Part shown: piece by piece, positions 1-9,579 of the stretch
Layout: each line of letters begins with the position of its first letter
Numbering within the stretch: position 1 is the first letter of the stretch
Source of the DNA: Mesorhizobium sp. WSM4904
Lineage (GTDB): Bacteria > Pseudomonadota > Alphaproteobacteria > Rhizobiales > Rhizobiaceae
Assembly: GCF_029674545.1 (NCBI RefSeq)
Contig: NZ_CP121354.1
Span: 5,651,001 to 5,715,000, forward strand
Direction: 5' to 3'
Length of the DNA stretch: 64,000 nucleotides
The notes under the pieces: generated by a model
Database searches by the model: none
What the model was told of the DNA's origin: nothing
What the model saw: only the letters and a program-made list of their open reading frames with translations
Position numbers and translations under genes: made by a program

Positions 1-212
1 TCGTCCTGATGGAGAAAGGCGAGGTCGTTCTCGTCGAATATCCGGAAGAACTCATCCCACTCGATCGATTCAAGCGCTTCCTCCGGTTCGCCGAAGTCGA
101 TGCGCAGGATGCCGCCCTCGCCTTTCGTGCGAACCACAGCAGGTTGGCCGGCCCTTTCCTCAACCCATTTGCGTATCTCGTCGTGATTGGTCGTCGTCTT
201 CGCTTCGGACAT
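1..212 (-). CDS. conserved small hypothetical protein, 3' end cut by window edge
   Basis: The minus strand is open from an ATG at 212 to the window edge (70 codons). The product starts MSEAKTTTNHDEIRKWVEER and continues with GILRIDF, an E/D-rich stretch and FDENDLAFLHQD. I recognise this layout as a conserved small rhizobial protein of unknown function, but cannot name a domain. It is soluble and acidic with no signal peptide or membrane segment. A GGAAC-N16-TGTT box lies at 250-274 in the right orientation, so stress-sigma control is likely. The codon pattern is clean and the protein reads naturally to the edge, which supports a real gene rather than the overlapping plus-strand reading frame. 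Confidence 0.75.
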   Translation of the reverse strand, partial: MSEAKTTTNHDEIRKWVEERAGQPAVVRTKGEGGILRIDFGEPEEALESIEWDEFFRIFDENDLAFLHQD

Positions 213-249
213 GGCTTTGCCTTTCTCGCTGCGGGATCGATGCGGTCCT

Positions 250-274
250 AACAGCTCGCCGAAGGCAATGTTCC
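250..274 (-). promoter_or_regulatory. EcfG/RpoE2-type promoter box
   Basis: On the minus strand GGAAC (274-270), 16 nt, then TGTT (253-250). It lies about 40 nt upstream of the ATG at 212. The family consensus is GGAAC-N16/17-CGTT, or GGAAC-N18/19-TT in Sinorhizobium. Confidence 0.5.
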
Positions 275-329
275 AAGGTGTGCGCCAGCACGGTGGTCTC
301 CGGTTGCGTGGGGAACTTTGTTGAAGCAG

Positions 330-354
330 GGAACAAACCTTTTGTACCGCAGTT
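330..354 (+). promoter_or_regulatory. EcfG/RpoE2-type promoter box of the left glycan operon
   Basis: GGAAC (330-334), 16 nt, AGTT (351-354), followed by CGG. The same GGAAC-N16-AGTTCGG pattern precedes the inositol-phosphate synthase operon at 16383. The predicted transcript start near 361 leaves room for the ribosome site AAGGAG at 378-383. Confidence 0.65.
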
Positions 355-388
355 CGGTAGCCCAACGCCAAGTCCGCAAGGAGTTCTC

Positions 389-1495
389 GTGAAACGTGTA
401 TTGGTTACGGGGGGCTGCGGTTTTATCGGCCGGCATGTCGCCCAGGAACTTATCGAACATGGCTATGACGTGCGCATCCTGGACGCGCTCCTGGAGCAGG
501 TGCACGGCAGCGAAGCCATCAGCATCCCACCCGGCGCCGAGCTGATAAGGGGTGACGTGCGCGATCGAGACGCGATTGCCGAAGCGGTTTCCGATGCTGA
601 TGCCGTCATCCACCTCGCCGCCGAGGTCGGTGTCGGCCAATCCATGTACGAGATCGCCCGTTATGTCGGCACCAATGACCTCGGCACTGCCACGCTACTA
701 GAGGCATTGATCAAAAACCCGGTCGAACGGATCGTCGTCGCGTCGTCGATGAGTATCTACGGTGAGGGGCTGTACGAGACCCCGGACGGCCAGCGCATCG
801 AGGATGCCCGTCGCAGGCCGCTCGACGTCCGGGCCGGCCAATGGGATCTGCTGTCGCCGACGGGCGAAACGCTGTCGCCGATCGCCACCGACGAGGAGAA
901 GCAGCCCGATCTCGCCTCGATCTACGCGCTGACCAAATATGCACAGGAGCGCGCCGTGCTGATCTTCGGCCAGGCCTACAATGTGGATGCCGTGGCCTTG
1001 CGCCTGTTCAACGTCTTCGGCGCCGGACAGGCGCTCGCCAATCCCTACACCGGCGTGCTCGCTAACTTCGCCTCGCGCCTTGCCAATGGTAAACGACCGA
1101 TGGTGTTCGAGGACGGCAAGCAAAGACGCGACTTCGTCCATGTGCGCGATGTCGCTCGGGCTTTCCGGCTGGCGCTGGAGCAGCGACAGGCGGCCAGCCA
1201 CGCCATCAATATCGGCAGCGGGCGATCCTACACAATCAGCGATGTCGCCCGCCTGCTTGCCGAGGCGATGGGCATTCCGAATCGGCCGCCCGAAATCCTT
1301 GAGAAGGCCCGCTCCGGCGACATCCGAAACTGCTTCGCCGACATCGGCAAAGCGCGCGAGCTGCTCGGCTTCGAACCCAGCCACAGGCTAGAGAACTCGC
1401 TCGGTGAATTCGCGGCATGGGTTCGCAACAGTGTCGCCATCGATCGGGGCGGCGACATGAAGCGCGAGCTTGAAGAACGGGGGTTGGTATCATGA
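389..1495 (+). CDS. NAD-dependent sugar epimerase/dehydratase (extended SDR)
   Basis: 368 aa. The N-terminal Rossmann motif is GGCGFIG (about residues 8-14), a serine sits in VASSMSIYG, and the catalytic pair is in YALTK (about residue 197). These mark an extended short-chain dehydrogenase acting on a nucleotide sugar; the substrate cannot be read from sequence. I chose the GTG at 389 because AAGGAG (378-383) lies 5 nt upstream and the Rossmann strand begins immediately. An in-frame start at 278 would add 37 residues unlike the family. It is the first gene of the left glycan operon, and its end overlaps the next start (ATGA). A GGAAC-type stress promoter lies just upstream. Confidence 0.9.
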   Translation: MKRVLVTGGCGFIGRHVAQELIEHGYDVRILDALLEQVHGSEAISIPPGAELIRGDVRDRDAIAEAVSDADAVIHLAAEVGVGQSMYEIARYVGTNDLGTATLLEALIKNPVERIVVASSMSIYGEGLYETPDGQRIEDARRRPLDVRAGQWDLLSPTGETLSPIATDEEKQPDLASIYALTKYAQERAVLIFGQAYNVDAVALRLFNVFGAGQALANPYTGVLANFASRLANGKRPMVFEDGKQRRDFVHVRDVARAFRLALEQRQAASHAINIGSGRSYTISDVARLLAEAMGIPNRPPEILEKARSGDIRNCFADIGKARELLGFEPSHRLENSLGEFAAWVRNSVAIDRGGDMKRELEERGLVS

Positions 1496-2559
1496 GCCGA
1501 CCGCATCACGACAACGCCCCCGTGGCCGTTATCGGCGGCAGCGGGTTCATAGGCTCAAATCTGGCCGACAGCCTATTGTCGGATGGCGAATCGGTGCTGG
1601 TCATCGACAATTTCAGCCGTCCCGGCGTCAAGCAGAACCTTGAATGGTTGGCGCAGAAACACCGCAGCCTTGTTAGCGTGCAGACCGTCGATATACGCGA
1701 CCGCAGCAAGTTGGCTTCGGCGCTGGCGCCGGCCAGGGCGATCTTCCATTTGGCCGCTCAGACCGCCGTAACCACGAGCCTGCTCGATCCCACGGAAGAC
1801 CTCGACATCAATCTGAACGGCACGTTCAACGTGCTCGAAGCTGCTCGCCAGGGGAGCACACCGGTGGTCTTCGCCAGCACCAACAAGGTCTATGGCAGCT
1901 TGCCCCAGATCGCTGTGCGGGAAGCGGATAATCACTACGAGCCTGCCGACGCTGCCATCCGCGCCAATGGCGTGGACGAGACGATCGGGCTCGATTTCTG
2001 CACGCCATACGGCTGCTCAAAGGGCGCGGCGGATCAGTATGTCCTCGACTATGCGAAGTCCTACAGCCTGCCGACAGCGGTGCTGCGCATGAGCTGCATC
2101 TATGGACCTCGCCAATTCGGCACCGAGGACCAAGGCTGGGTCGCGCATTTCCTGCTGAGCGCGCTCAACGGCCGGCGCATCACAATCTATGGCAACGGCA
2201 AACAGGTGCGCGACATCCTGCATGTGTCCGATGCGGTTGCCGCCTATCGCGGCGTGCTGGCCAAGATCGACGATCTCAAGGGCCAGGCGTTCAACCTCGG
2301 CGGCGGGCCACATAACGCCGTCAGCCTGCGCGCGCTGCTGTCGGAGATCGCGGCCATGACCGGGCGCGACATCGTGCTCCGCCACGATGTCGAACGCACC
2401 GGCGACCAGCCCTTTTTCGTTGCCAACACCCGTAAGCTGGAGACTGCCCTCGGCTGGCGGGCGCGTGTTCCATGGCGCGAAGGTATCTGCGAATTGGCCA
2501 ACTGGCTGCTGCGGCACCGTCTCCCGCCGCGCCCCGAAGCCGCGAGGAACGTCGCATGA
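1492..2559 (+). CDS. NAD-dependent epimerase, CDP-paratose 2-epimerase-like
   Basis: 355 aa extended SDR. GGSGFIG lies near residue 15 and the catalytic motif is in TPYGCSKG (about residue 172). The run RMSCIYGPRQFGTEDQGWVA is typical of CDP-paratose/CDP-tyvelose 2-epimerases (RfbE-like), so a 2-epimerase or related sugar-nucleotide activity is the best guess; the true substrate may differ because no other CDP-sugar genes are nearby. It overlaps the preceding gene and the next start by ATGA junctions, so translation is probably coupled. Confidence 0.85.
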   Translation: MSRPHHDNAPVAVIGGSGFIGSNLADSLLSDGESVLVIDNFSRPGVKQNLEWLAQKHRSLVSVQTVDIRDRSKLASALAPARAIFHLAAQTAVTTSLLDPTEDLDINLNGTFNVLEAARQGSTPVVFASTNKVYGSLPQIAVREADNHYEPADAAIRANGVDETIGLDFCTPYGCSKGAADQYVLDYAKSYSLPTAVLRMSCIYGPRQFGTEDQGWVAHFLLSALNGRRITIYGNGKQVRDILHVSDAVAAYRGVLAKIDDLKGQAFNLGGGPHNAVSLRALLSEIAAMTGRDIVLRHDVERTGDQPFFVANTRKLETALGWRARVPWREGICELANWLLRHRLPPRPEAARNVA

Positions 2560-3848
2560 AAGTCGCACTGGTAAACCCGCACTGGACGTATGAGCACAGC
2601 ATCTATTTCGGCTGTCGCCAGCCGCATCTGCCGTTGGAGCTCGGTTACTGCAAAGCCCTGCTCGAAGCACGGCACCACGAGGTGCTGATGCTGGATGGGC
2701 AGTTGCAGGATCTCGACAACGCGGCGCTTGCGGAGCGGGTGGCGGCCTTTGGGCCTGACATGACTGTGGTGACGACTGCGCCGACCTACCTCTTTTGGCG
2801 CTGCGCGCCGCCGGAACTGCGGGTTCCGGCCGAGTTCCTGAGGAATCTCGACGGGCGCGGCGGCCGCACCGTCGCCGTTGGCCCGCACGGTTCGGCAACG
2901 CCCGCCCCTACATTGCGCAAGCTTAACGTCGACATCGTCGTGCGTGGCGAATGCGAGGAGGTAGTGGTGGAGCTTGCCGGACAGAGGGATTGGAGCGGCG
3001 TTTCCCACACCAGCCGGATCGAGGGCGGCGTGCCGGCCAGCAACGGAGGGGTGAGTGTCAGCCGCTTTGTCGACCACCCAGCGCTGCATTGGCCGCTCGA
3101 CTGGATCGCTGCCCACGCTCATCACCATCATCGGTTCGACGCCAACCAGAAAGGTGCCGGCGCGGAAGTCGAGGCGTCCCGCGGCTGCCCTTACAATTGC
3201 AGCTTCTGCGCCAAGATCGATTTTCGCGACGCCTATCGCCGCAGGAACCATGATGCCGTCGTCGCCGAGATCGACGGCCTGCTCGCGCAGGGCGTCGGCT
3301 ACATTTATTTCATCGACGAGATCTTCCTGCCGCAGAAGGCGCTGCTCCAGGCGTTGATCGACCGTGACGTTCAATTCGGTGTTCAGACACGCATCGATCT
3401 CTGGAAACCGGAGCTGCTGGAATTGCTGGGCAAGGCCGGCTGCGTCTCGATCGAAGCCGGCCTCGAAAGCCTGACTGTCGAAGGCCGCGAGATGCTGGCC
3501 AAACGCTGCCGGCTGGGCACCGAGGAACTGGCCGCGCTGCTGGTCGATGCTCGTCGTCATGTTCCTTTCGTCCAGGCCAATCTGATCGGCGTGGTCGAGG
3601 ACGACCCGGGATTGGTGGACTACTGGCGCAAACATCTCATCGACAACGGCGTCTGGGCCAATGAACCGGTGCCGCTCTACCCCTATCCGAGTTCACCGAG
3701 CTACCGCGAACTATGGGGAGAGCCCGACGATTTCGCGTGGGAGCGTGCGCATGAGCATTATCTCGCGTCGTTCCGGACATTCAGCGACATCCAGGACCAG
3801 CGCCCGCGCGCGCTCGCCGAGTTGGAGTCGTCATGCTGCAACCATTGA
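2556..3848 (+). CDS. B12-binding domain radical SAM enzyme
   Basis: 430 aa. The N-terminal ~130 residues resemble a cobalamin-binding Rossmann fold (VALVNP at the start, then VVTTAPTY and VAVGPHGS strands). The radical SAM cluster motif CPYNCSFC (C211, C215, C218) follows EASRG. Such enzymes often methylate or rearrange unactivated carbons, and in sugar clusters may modify a glycan or an oligosaccharide intermediate. From memory, a family limited to a rhizobial multigene cassette matches this protein. The start is the ATG at 2556, overlapping the stop of the upstream gene (ATGA). The reaction is unknown. Confidence 0.88.
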   Translation: MKVALVNPHWTYEHSIYFGCRQPHLPLELGYCKALLEARHHEVLMLDGQLQDLDNAALAERVAAFGPDMTVVTTAPTYLFWRCAPPELRVPAEFLRNLDGRGGRTVAVGPHGSATPAPTLRKLNVDIVVRGECEEVVVELAGQRDWSGVSHTSRIEGGVPASNGGVSVSRFVDHPALHWPLDWIAAHAHHHHRFDANQKGAGAEVEASRGCPYNCSFCAKIDFRDAYRRRNHDAVVAEIDGLLAQGVGYIYFIDEIFLPQKALLQALIDRDVQFGVQTRIDLWKPELLELLGKAGCVSIEAGLESLTVEGREMLAKRCRLGTEELAALLVDARRHVPFVQANLIGVVEDDPGLVDYWRKHLIDNGVWANEPVPLYPYPSSPSYRELWGEPDDFAWERAHEHYLASFRTFSDIQDQRPRALAELESSCCNH

Positions 3849-4933
3849 CCCATCATCCAAGGCGTATCCTGATGACCACCGACGCGATCGGTGGGGTCTG
3901 GTGCTATTCGCTCGATCTGGCGCGCGAATTGGCTGCAGGTGGCGACAGCATCATGCTGGCCGGCCTGGGGCCTCGGCCTTCCGCGGAGCAGGTTCGGGAA
4001 GCACAATCCTTCGCCACGCTCGCGTGGCTTGAAACCCCGCCGGACTGGATGACGCGCGTCGAGAGCGCTCTCGACCGTTTTCCCGACGAACTCCAAGCTC
4101 TTGCAACAGCCTTTGCCCCCGACCTCGTTCATTTCAACGCACCGGCGCAGGCGGCCAGAATCCATCTGCCCTGCCCTTTCGTGGTGGTCTCCCATTCCTG
4201 TGTCGTGACGTGGCTGCACGCGGTGCGCAGCCAAGTCGTGGGCGCCGATTGGGCCTGGCAGAAGGATCGCAACAGAGCCGGATTCGACGGTGCCCGGGCG
4301 GTTGTCGCACCAAGCCAAAGCCATGCCGCCATGCTTGAGGCCTGCTATGGACCAATCGCTCGCCTGAGCGTTGTCCACAACGGCGCCCTGCCGGGCCCAG
4401 TGGGATCGAACCGCGAATCGTTCGTCCTCGCTGCCGCTCGCTGGTGGGACGAGGGCAAGAACGCAAAGGTGCTCGATGCCGCCGCAGCAATCACCGAATG
4501 GCCGGTCTATACGGCCGGCCCTCTCATGGGAACGAATGGACAGCGGGCTTGCCTCGATCATTGCGTCTCGCTTGGCCCGCTCGGCCATGCCGAGGCGCGT
4601 CGGCTGATGGCTCGAGCAGGCATTTTCGTTTCGCCATCCATCTACGAGCCTTTTGGGCTTGCCGCCTTGGAGGCCGCGTTGTCGGGCACGCCATTGGTGC
4701 TCGCCGACATTGCGACCTACCGCGAGATCTGGGAAGGCGCGGCCATGTTCTTCGACAAGCGCGATCCCTACGCACTTGCCCAATGTATCTCCCGCCTGGC
4801 CCGCGACGCGGACCTGCGACGCCAATTCGGCCGGCGTGCCACTCGGCGCGCGCGCCAATTTTCGCTGCCGGCTCAGGCAGCGGCGATGCGCGAAATCTAC
4901 GATCAGGCGGCGATGGCCGTCGCGGGACACTGA
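3833..4933 (+). CDS. glycosyltransferase family 4-like
   Basis: 366 aa GT-B fold transferase. The N-terminal half has the DAIGGVWCYSLDLARELAAGG acceptor-side motif and the C-terminal half has SIYEPFGLAALEAALSG, the E-x7-E nucleotide-sugar motif of retaining GT4 enzymes. The start overlaps the radical SAM gene by 16 nt; an internal ATG at 3872 (MTTDAIGG) is possible and would remove a short tail without known function. It is likely cytosolic, adding one sugar to the cluster's glycan. Donor and acceptor are not deducible. Confidence 0.87.
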   Translation: MLQPLTHHPRRILMTTDAIGGVWCYSLDLARELAAGGDSIMLAGLGPRPSAEQVREAQSFATLAWLETPPDWMTRVESALDRFPDELQALATAFAPDLVHFNAPAQAARIHLPCPFVVVSHSCVVTWLHAVRSQVVGADWAWQKDRNRAGFDGARAVVAPSQSHAAMLEACYGPIARLSVVHNGALPGPVGSNRESFVLAAARWWDEGKNAKVLDAAAAITEWPVYTAGPLMGTNGQRACLDHCVSLGPLGHAEARRLMARAGIFVSPSIYEPFGLAALEAALSGTPLVLADIATYREIWEGAAMFFDKRDPYALAQCISRLARDADLRRQFGRRATRRARQFSLPAQAAAMREIYDQAAMAVAGH

Positions 4934-4935
4934 CC

Positions 4936-6066
4936 ATGCGGTTCGTATTCTACACCCATTCCGTCGTTTCCGACTGGAACCATGGCAATGCGCATTTCCA
5001 GCGCGGCATCATGCGCGAGCTCATCGCACGCGGGCATCACGCATTCGCGCTCGAGCCGGCGGACGGGTGGAGCCGTTCGAACCTGATGACCGAACAAGGC
5101 TCCTTCGCCATCGAACGTTTCCGAAAGGATTTCCCCGAGCTCGTCCCCGTAACCTACGATGCCTCTTTCAATCACGAGGCATGGCTTGCCGACGCGGATG
5201 TGGTGATCGTTCACGAGTGGACAGATGCAGACATCGTCGCCCGTATCGGGCGAGCCAAGCTCAACGGTGGCAACTTCACACTGCTGTTCCACGACACGCA
5301 TCACCGCGCCGTATCGGCCGCGCAGTGGATCTCGGCACTCAGTCTTGAATACTATGACGGCGTCTTGGTGTTCGGCGAGGCATTGCGGGAGAGCTATCTT
5401 CGCGCCGGCTGGGGCGGACGGGTTTTCACCTGGCACGAAGCAGCCGACGAACGGTTGTTCAAACCTTCTCCCGATGTCGATCGCGAGTCGGATCTAGTCT
5501 GGGTCGGCAACTGGGGCGATGACGAACGCAGCGCGGAAATCCAGGAGTTCCTTGTCGAGCCGGCGCGTGCGCTTAGCCTGTCGGGAACAGTTCACGGCGT
5601 GCGATACCCTGCCCAAGCACGGGCAGCACTGGCCGACGCTGGTCTCAACTTCCAGGGTTGGCTCGCCAATGCCGACGTCCCGAAGGTATTCGCGCAGCAT
5701 CGTGTCACGGTGCACATTCCGCGCCGCCCCTATCGGGAACAACTGGCCGGAATTCCGACGATCCGCATGTTCGAGGCGCTGGCTTGCGGCATTCCTTTGA
5801 TCTCGGCGCCCTGGCCGGACGTCGAAGGGCTGTTCCGTCCAGGCCAGGATTTCCTCTGTGCCCGCGACGGCGCCGAGATGCGGCAACGCCTGCGCGAAGT
5901 GCTGAATGATGCCGGACTGGCGAAGGCATTGGCGGCCGCCGGGCTGGAAACCATTTTCGTGCGGCACACGTGCCGGCACCGCGTCAACGAACTGTTCGAC
6001 ATACTCGCCGCGTGCGGCAATCGCTCCGCGATCGACAGCACGACAGCAAAGGAGGCTGCCGCATGA
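4936..6066 (+). CDS. CgeB-like glycosyltransferase
   Basis: 376 aa. The C-terminal motif RMFEALACGIPLISAPWPDV (about residue 275) is the nucleotide-sugar site of the CgeB/Glyco_trans_1_2 group. The N-terminus (MRFVFYTHSVVSDWNHGNAH) gives a family-like Rossmann start and sets the ATG at 4936, two bases after the previous stop. It is one of four CgeB-like proteins in the window, apparently paralogues, suggesting successive additions of related sugars. No membrane segment or signal peptide is seen. Confidence 0.85.
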   Translation: MRFVFYTHSVVSDWNHGNAHFQRGIMRELIARGHHAFALEPADGWSRSNLMTEQGSFAIERFRKDFPELVPVTYDASFNHEAWLADADVVIVHEWTDADIVARIGRAKLNGGNFTLLFHDTHHRAVSAAQWISALSLEYYDGVLVFGEALRESYLRAGWGGRVFTWHEAADERLFKPSPDVDRESDLVWVGNWGDDERSAEIQEFLVEPARALSLSGTVHGVRYPAQARAALADAGLNFQGWLANADVPKVFAQHRVTVHIPRRPYREQLAGIPTIRMFEALACGIPLISAPWPDVEGLFRPGQDFLCARDGAEMRQRLREVLNDAGLAKALAAAGLETIFVRHTCRHRVNELFDILAACGNRSAIDSTTAKEAAA

Positions 6067-7157
6067 AAATCGCCTTTTACGGATCCAGCCTGTTATCATC
6101 CTACTGGAACGGCGCCGCCACCTATTATCGGGGCCTGCTGAAGGCGCTTTCCCGGCACGGCTACGACATCGTCTTTTATGAGCCGGATGCCTTCGACCGT
6201 CAGAAGCACCGCGATATCGAGATCCCCGACTGGTGCGACGTCGTTGTCTACGAAGCCACTCCGCATGCGCTGATGCAGGTTGCCTCCCGCGCCGCGCAGG
6301 CCGATATCGTCGTCAAGGCGAGCGGCGTCGGCTTCGAAGACGAGGCCCTGTTGCGCGCCGTGCTAGACCACTCCCGCAGAGACGCACTGACGGTGTTCTG
6401 GGACGTCGACGCCCCTGCAACTCTTGGCGAACTTCGGAACGATCCCGATCACTCTCTCCACGAGGCGATGAAAAGAATTGGCCTCGTGCTGACCTATGGT
6501 GGCGGCGATCCCGTAGTGCGCGATTATCGTGCGCTTGGCGCGGCAGCATGCGTGCCGATCTACAACGCGCTTGATCCCGAAACACATCACCCTGTCGCCG
6601 GGAATCCGCGTTTTGCCTGCGATCTCGCCTTTCTCGGCAATCGCCTGCCGGACCGCGAGGCGCGGGTCGGGTCCTTCTTTCTCGAACCCGCTTGCGCCTT
6701 GGCCGATCACCGTTTCCTGCTCGGCGGGTCGGGTTGGGATGACAAGCCGCTGCCTGCGAACGTTTCCTGGCTCGGCCATGTCGGCACGCGAGATCACAAC
6801 GCGTTCAACGTCACGCCAAAGGCAGTGCTGAACATCAGCCGCGACAGCATGGCCAGCAACGGCTTTTCGCCGGCAACGCGGGTCTTCGAGGCGGCCGGCG
6901 CGGGCGCGTGCCTCATCACCGACGCCTGGGCCGGCATAGAGATGTTCCTGACCCCTGGCGAGGAAATCCTGGTCGCGCGGGACGGCGCCGATGTCGCCGC
7001 GATCATGCGCACCCTGACACCACAGCAAGCGAAGGCGATTGGCGCGGCGGCACTCGCTCGGGTTCTCGCAGAACACACCTACACGTTGAGAGCTGAGCTG
7101 GTTGACGCCATCTTCAGGGCGCATTTCGAGCGTCGAGCCGTGGAGGCTGCGGAATGA
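6063..7157 (+). CDS. CgeB-like glycosyltransferase
   Basis: 364 aa. It begins MKIAFYGSSLLSSYWNGAAT and carries RVFEAAGAGACLITDAWAG near the C-terminus, followed by PGEEILVARDG, both typical of CgeB-like transferases. The ATG at 6063 overlaps the upstream stop (ATGA), and the downstream gene starts in the same way at 7154, so four genes in a row are translationally coupled. The sugar specificity is unknown. Confidence 0.85.
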   Translation: MKIAFYGSSLLSSYWNGAATYYRGLLKALSRHGYDIVFYEPDAFDRQKHRDIEIPDWCDVVVYEATPHALMQVASRAAQADIVVKASGVGFEDEALLRAVLDHSRRDALTVFWDVDAPATLGELRNDPDHSLHEAMKRIGLVLTYGGGDPVVRDYRALGAAACVPIYNALDPETHHPVAGNPRFACDLAFLGNRLPDREARVGSFFLEPACALADHRFLLGGSGWDDKPLPANVSWLGHVGTRDHNAFNVTPKAVLNISRDSMASNGFSPATRVFEAAGAGACLITDAWAGIEMFLTPGEEILVARDGADVAAIMRTLTPQQAKAIGAAALARVLAEHTYTLRAELVDAIFRAHFERRAVEAAE

Positions 7158-8263
7158 CGAACCCGCTCGACATCGTTTTCCTAGGCCTTTCGCTATCCTC
7201 CTCCTGGGGCAACGGTCATGCAACAACGTTTCGGGGACTGCTGCGCGCGCTCAACAAGCTCGGCCATCGCATCATATTCCTCGAACGCGATGTACCCTGG
7301 TATGCGCATCATCGCGATCTGCGCGACCCCGATTTCTGTGACTTGCGCTATTACGACACGGTCGATGAGCTCCGGCGCAACCATCAGCGAGAGCTTCAAC
7401 TTGCCGATGTTGTGGCCATTGGCTCGTTCGTACCCGAAGGCAGGGCGATCATCGACGATCTGGCGTCGTTGTGCACCGGGCAATTATGCTTCTACGACAT
7501 CGACACGCCGGTGACGCTGGCAAAAGTCGCCGAAGACAACTGCGACTATCTCGCGCGACGGCAGATCCCCTATTTCGACGTCTATTTCTCGTTCACGGGG
7601 GGACCGACGCTCGATCGCCTGAGGCTCGAATTCGGTGCGCGCCGGGCGGAGCCGCTCTACTGCTCGGTCGACCCCGAGCGGCATCATCGGACCGTAAGCA
7701 AGATCGTATGGGATCTGGGCTATCTCGGCACTTACAGTGCGGACCGGCAGCCGATGTTGGAAACGCTGCTGTTCGAGCCGGCGCGAAGGCTGCCGGAGCG
7801 ACGGTTCGTGGTCGCCGGTTCGCAATACCCGCCCGAGATCGCTTGGCCTTCCAATGTCGAGCGGATTGAGCACCTGCCGCCTACCGACCACGCAGCCTTC
7901 TATAGCAGGCAGCGTTACACGCTGAACTTGACACGCACTTCAATGATCGCAGCAGGGTGGTCGCCCAGCGTGCGGCTTTTCGAAGCCGCGGCGTGCAGGA
8001 CGCCGATCATAAGCGACCGCTGGCCCGGCCTTGAGCGCTTCTTTCCACCCTCAGCGATCCAGACGGCTGCGAGTGCGGACGATGTGAAGGAAATCCTTCT
8101 GGGACAGTCGGAGCGCGCCAGGCTCAACATGGCCAGGCAGGCTTGTTCGCTGGTCCTGGCCGGACACACCGGAGATGCTCGGGCACGCGAGTTCACGTCC
8201 GTGCTCGTGGAGCCAAGACAGACACGTCCGGTGCTCGATCTGGACGTCGAAAGTGCAGCATGA
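7154..8263 (+). CDS. CgeB-like glycosyltransferase, paralogue of the one at 18162
   Basis: 369 aa. The N-terminus LGLSLSSSWGNGHATTFRG and the middle FYDIDTPVTLAK plus RLFEAAACRTPIISDRWPGL closely match the protein encoded at 18162-19262 (TVTSSWGNGHATLWRG, FYDLDTAVTLAR, RLFEAAACGAAIVSDDWPGI). The two are therefore a duplicated pair, one in each operon of the cluster. The ATG overlaps the stop of the preceding gene. The nucleotide-sugar site is intact. Donor and acceptor are unknown. Confidence 0.86.
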   Translation: MTNPLDIVFLGLSLSSSWGNGHATTFRGLLRALNKLGHRIIFLERDVPWYAHHRDLRDPDFCDLRYYDTVDELRRNHQRELQLADVVAIGSFVPEGRAIIDDLASLCTGQLCFYDIDTPVTLAKVAEDNCDYLARRQIPYFDVYFSFTGGPTLDRLRLEFGARRAEPLYCSVDPERHHRTVSKIVWDLGYLGTYSADRQPMLETLLFEPARRLPERRFVVAGSQYPPEIAWPSNVERIEHLPPTDHAAFYSRQRYTLNLTRTSMIAAGWSPSVRLFEAAACRTPIISDRWPGLERFFPPSAIQTAASADDVKEILLGQSERARLNMARQACSLVLAGHTGDARAREFTSVLVEPRQTRPVLDLDVESAA

Positions 8264-8286
8264 CAGGCATACAGGAGAACATAGCG

Positions 8287-9579
8287 ATGCGGCGCTCAAG
8301 AAAGGCTCAACAGACACGGACGGTGCTCGTCGCCGGCGGTGCCGGTTTCCTCGGTTCGCACCTATGCGAGGCCCTGTTTGGCGACGGCCATCGCGTGATC
8401 TGTGTCGACAACTTCCTCACCGGGCGTATGAAAAACATCACAACCCTTATCGGCCAATCGCGGTTCCGGCTGATCGAGCAGGATATCTGCACTCCACTCC
8501 AGCTCGGTGAGCCGGTCGACCATATTTTCAACCTGGCATGCGCCGCGTCGCCGCCCCGCTACCAAGCCGATCCGGTTCACACCACGCGCACCTGCGTGAT
8601 CGGTACGCTCAACCTGCTCGAGCTTGCCGTGCGCGACGGCGCAAGGTTCCTGCAGGCCTCGACGAGCGAAATCTACGGCGATCCCGAACGGCATCCGCAG
8701 CGTGAGGATTATCTCGGCCACGTGAACTGCATCGGTCCGCGCGCCTGTTATGACGAAGGCAAGCGCACCGCGGAGACGCTTTGCTTCGACTATTTGCGGG
8801 CCGAGATGGCCGACGTCCGTGTCGCTCGCATCTTCAACACATACGGCCCGAGAATGGACCCTGCCGACGGCCGCATCGTCTCGAACCTAGTCATGCAGGC
8901 ACTGCAAAGGCGGCCGCTGACCATATTTGGCGATGGCCGACAGACGCGATCTTTCTGTTACGTCACCGACCTTGTCGAAGGGCTGCTGCGGCTCATGGCC
9001 ATTGAGCCTAATCCGCGCCAACCGCTCAATCTCGGAAACCCGGGGGAATTTACCGTCCTGGAATTGGCCGGTGTGGTCAGGGAATTGACCGGCACCCAAT
9101 CGCCTATGAAATTCCTACCTTTACCGGAAGACGATCCTCGCCGGCGGCGGCCAGACATAGACCGTGCGAAGGCGCTTCTCGGGTGGTCGCCCAAGGTGCC
9201 GCTCAGGCAGGGCCTGCTGCGGACAGTCGTTTACTTTGCCGATCTCGACGACACGGCGACGGTGCCGCCGCTCGCATCGAACGCCACGCCGGACGCGGGC
9301 GGATCGGGATCTTTCAGCTCCAAGGACGCTGATCCGGCGAGCGTTCTTTTCGCCCGGACGGAACATCCGACCAAGGTTCTGGTTGGACCTGACAACCAGT
9401 TAGGAGAACATAGCCGTGCAGTCGAAGCGACCAGCCAAGGACATCGAGCAGATGGCGGACGCGGAAACCGCCGCCTTCCTGCGACGAGCCTCCATCACGT
9501 ATCTCGAATGCTGCGTCAGCCTGATGATGACGCATCTCCAACGCGAAGAAGTAGCCAGCATCCTCGAACAGGAGGCTGA
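8287..9579 (+). CDS. UDP-glucuronate decarboxylase-like SDR with unusual C-terminal tail
   Basis: About 430 aa. GGAGFLG (residues 17-23), STSEIYGDPERHPQ (126 on), CYDEGKR (Y155, K159) and RIFNTYGPRMDPADGRIV follow the UDP-xylose synthase pattern, so the enzyme probably makes UDP-xylose from UDP-glucuronate. I prefer the ATG at 8287, 9 nt after AGGAG (8273-8277), over the ATG at 8260 that overlaps the upstream stop. The next small gene has the same AGGAGAACATAGC leader. The catalytic domain ends near residue 317. The remaining ~110 residues are low-complexity and then overlap the next gene in another frame, so the 3' end may be a decayed extension or a frameshift. Confidence 0.82.
   Translation: MRRSRKAQQTRTVLVAGGAGFLGSHLCEALFGDGHRVICVDNFLTGRMKNITTLIGQSRFRLIEQDICTPLQLGEPVDHIFNLACAASPPRYQADPVHTTRTCVIGTLNLLELAVRDGARFLQASTSEIYGDPERHPQREDYLGHVNCIGPRACYDEGKRTAETLCFDYLRAEMADVRVARIFNTYGPRMDPADGRIVSNLVMQALQRRPLTIFGDGRQTRSFCYVTDLVEGLLRLMAIEPNPRQPLNLGNPGEFTVLELAGVVRELTGTQSPMKFLPLPEDDPRRRRPDIDRAKALLGWSPKVPLRQGLLRTVVYFADLDDTATVPPLASNATPDAGGSGSFSSKDADPASVLFARTEHPTKVLVGPDNQLGEHSRAVEATSQGHRADGGRGNRRLPATSLHHVSRMLRQPDDDASPTRRSSQHPRTGG

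Noticed and set aside
9..251. Plus-strand frame of 80 codons at the window start
   Set aside because: It is antisense to the well-formed minus-strand gene ending its start at 212 and has no ribosome site or natural composition.
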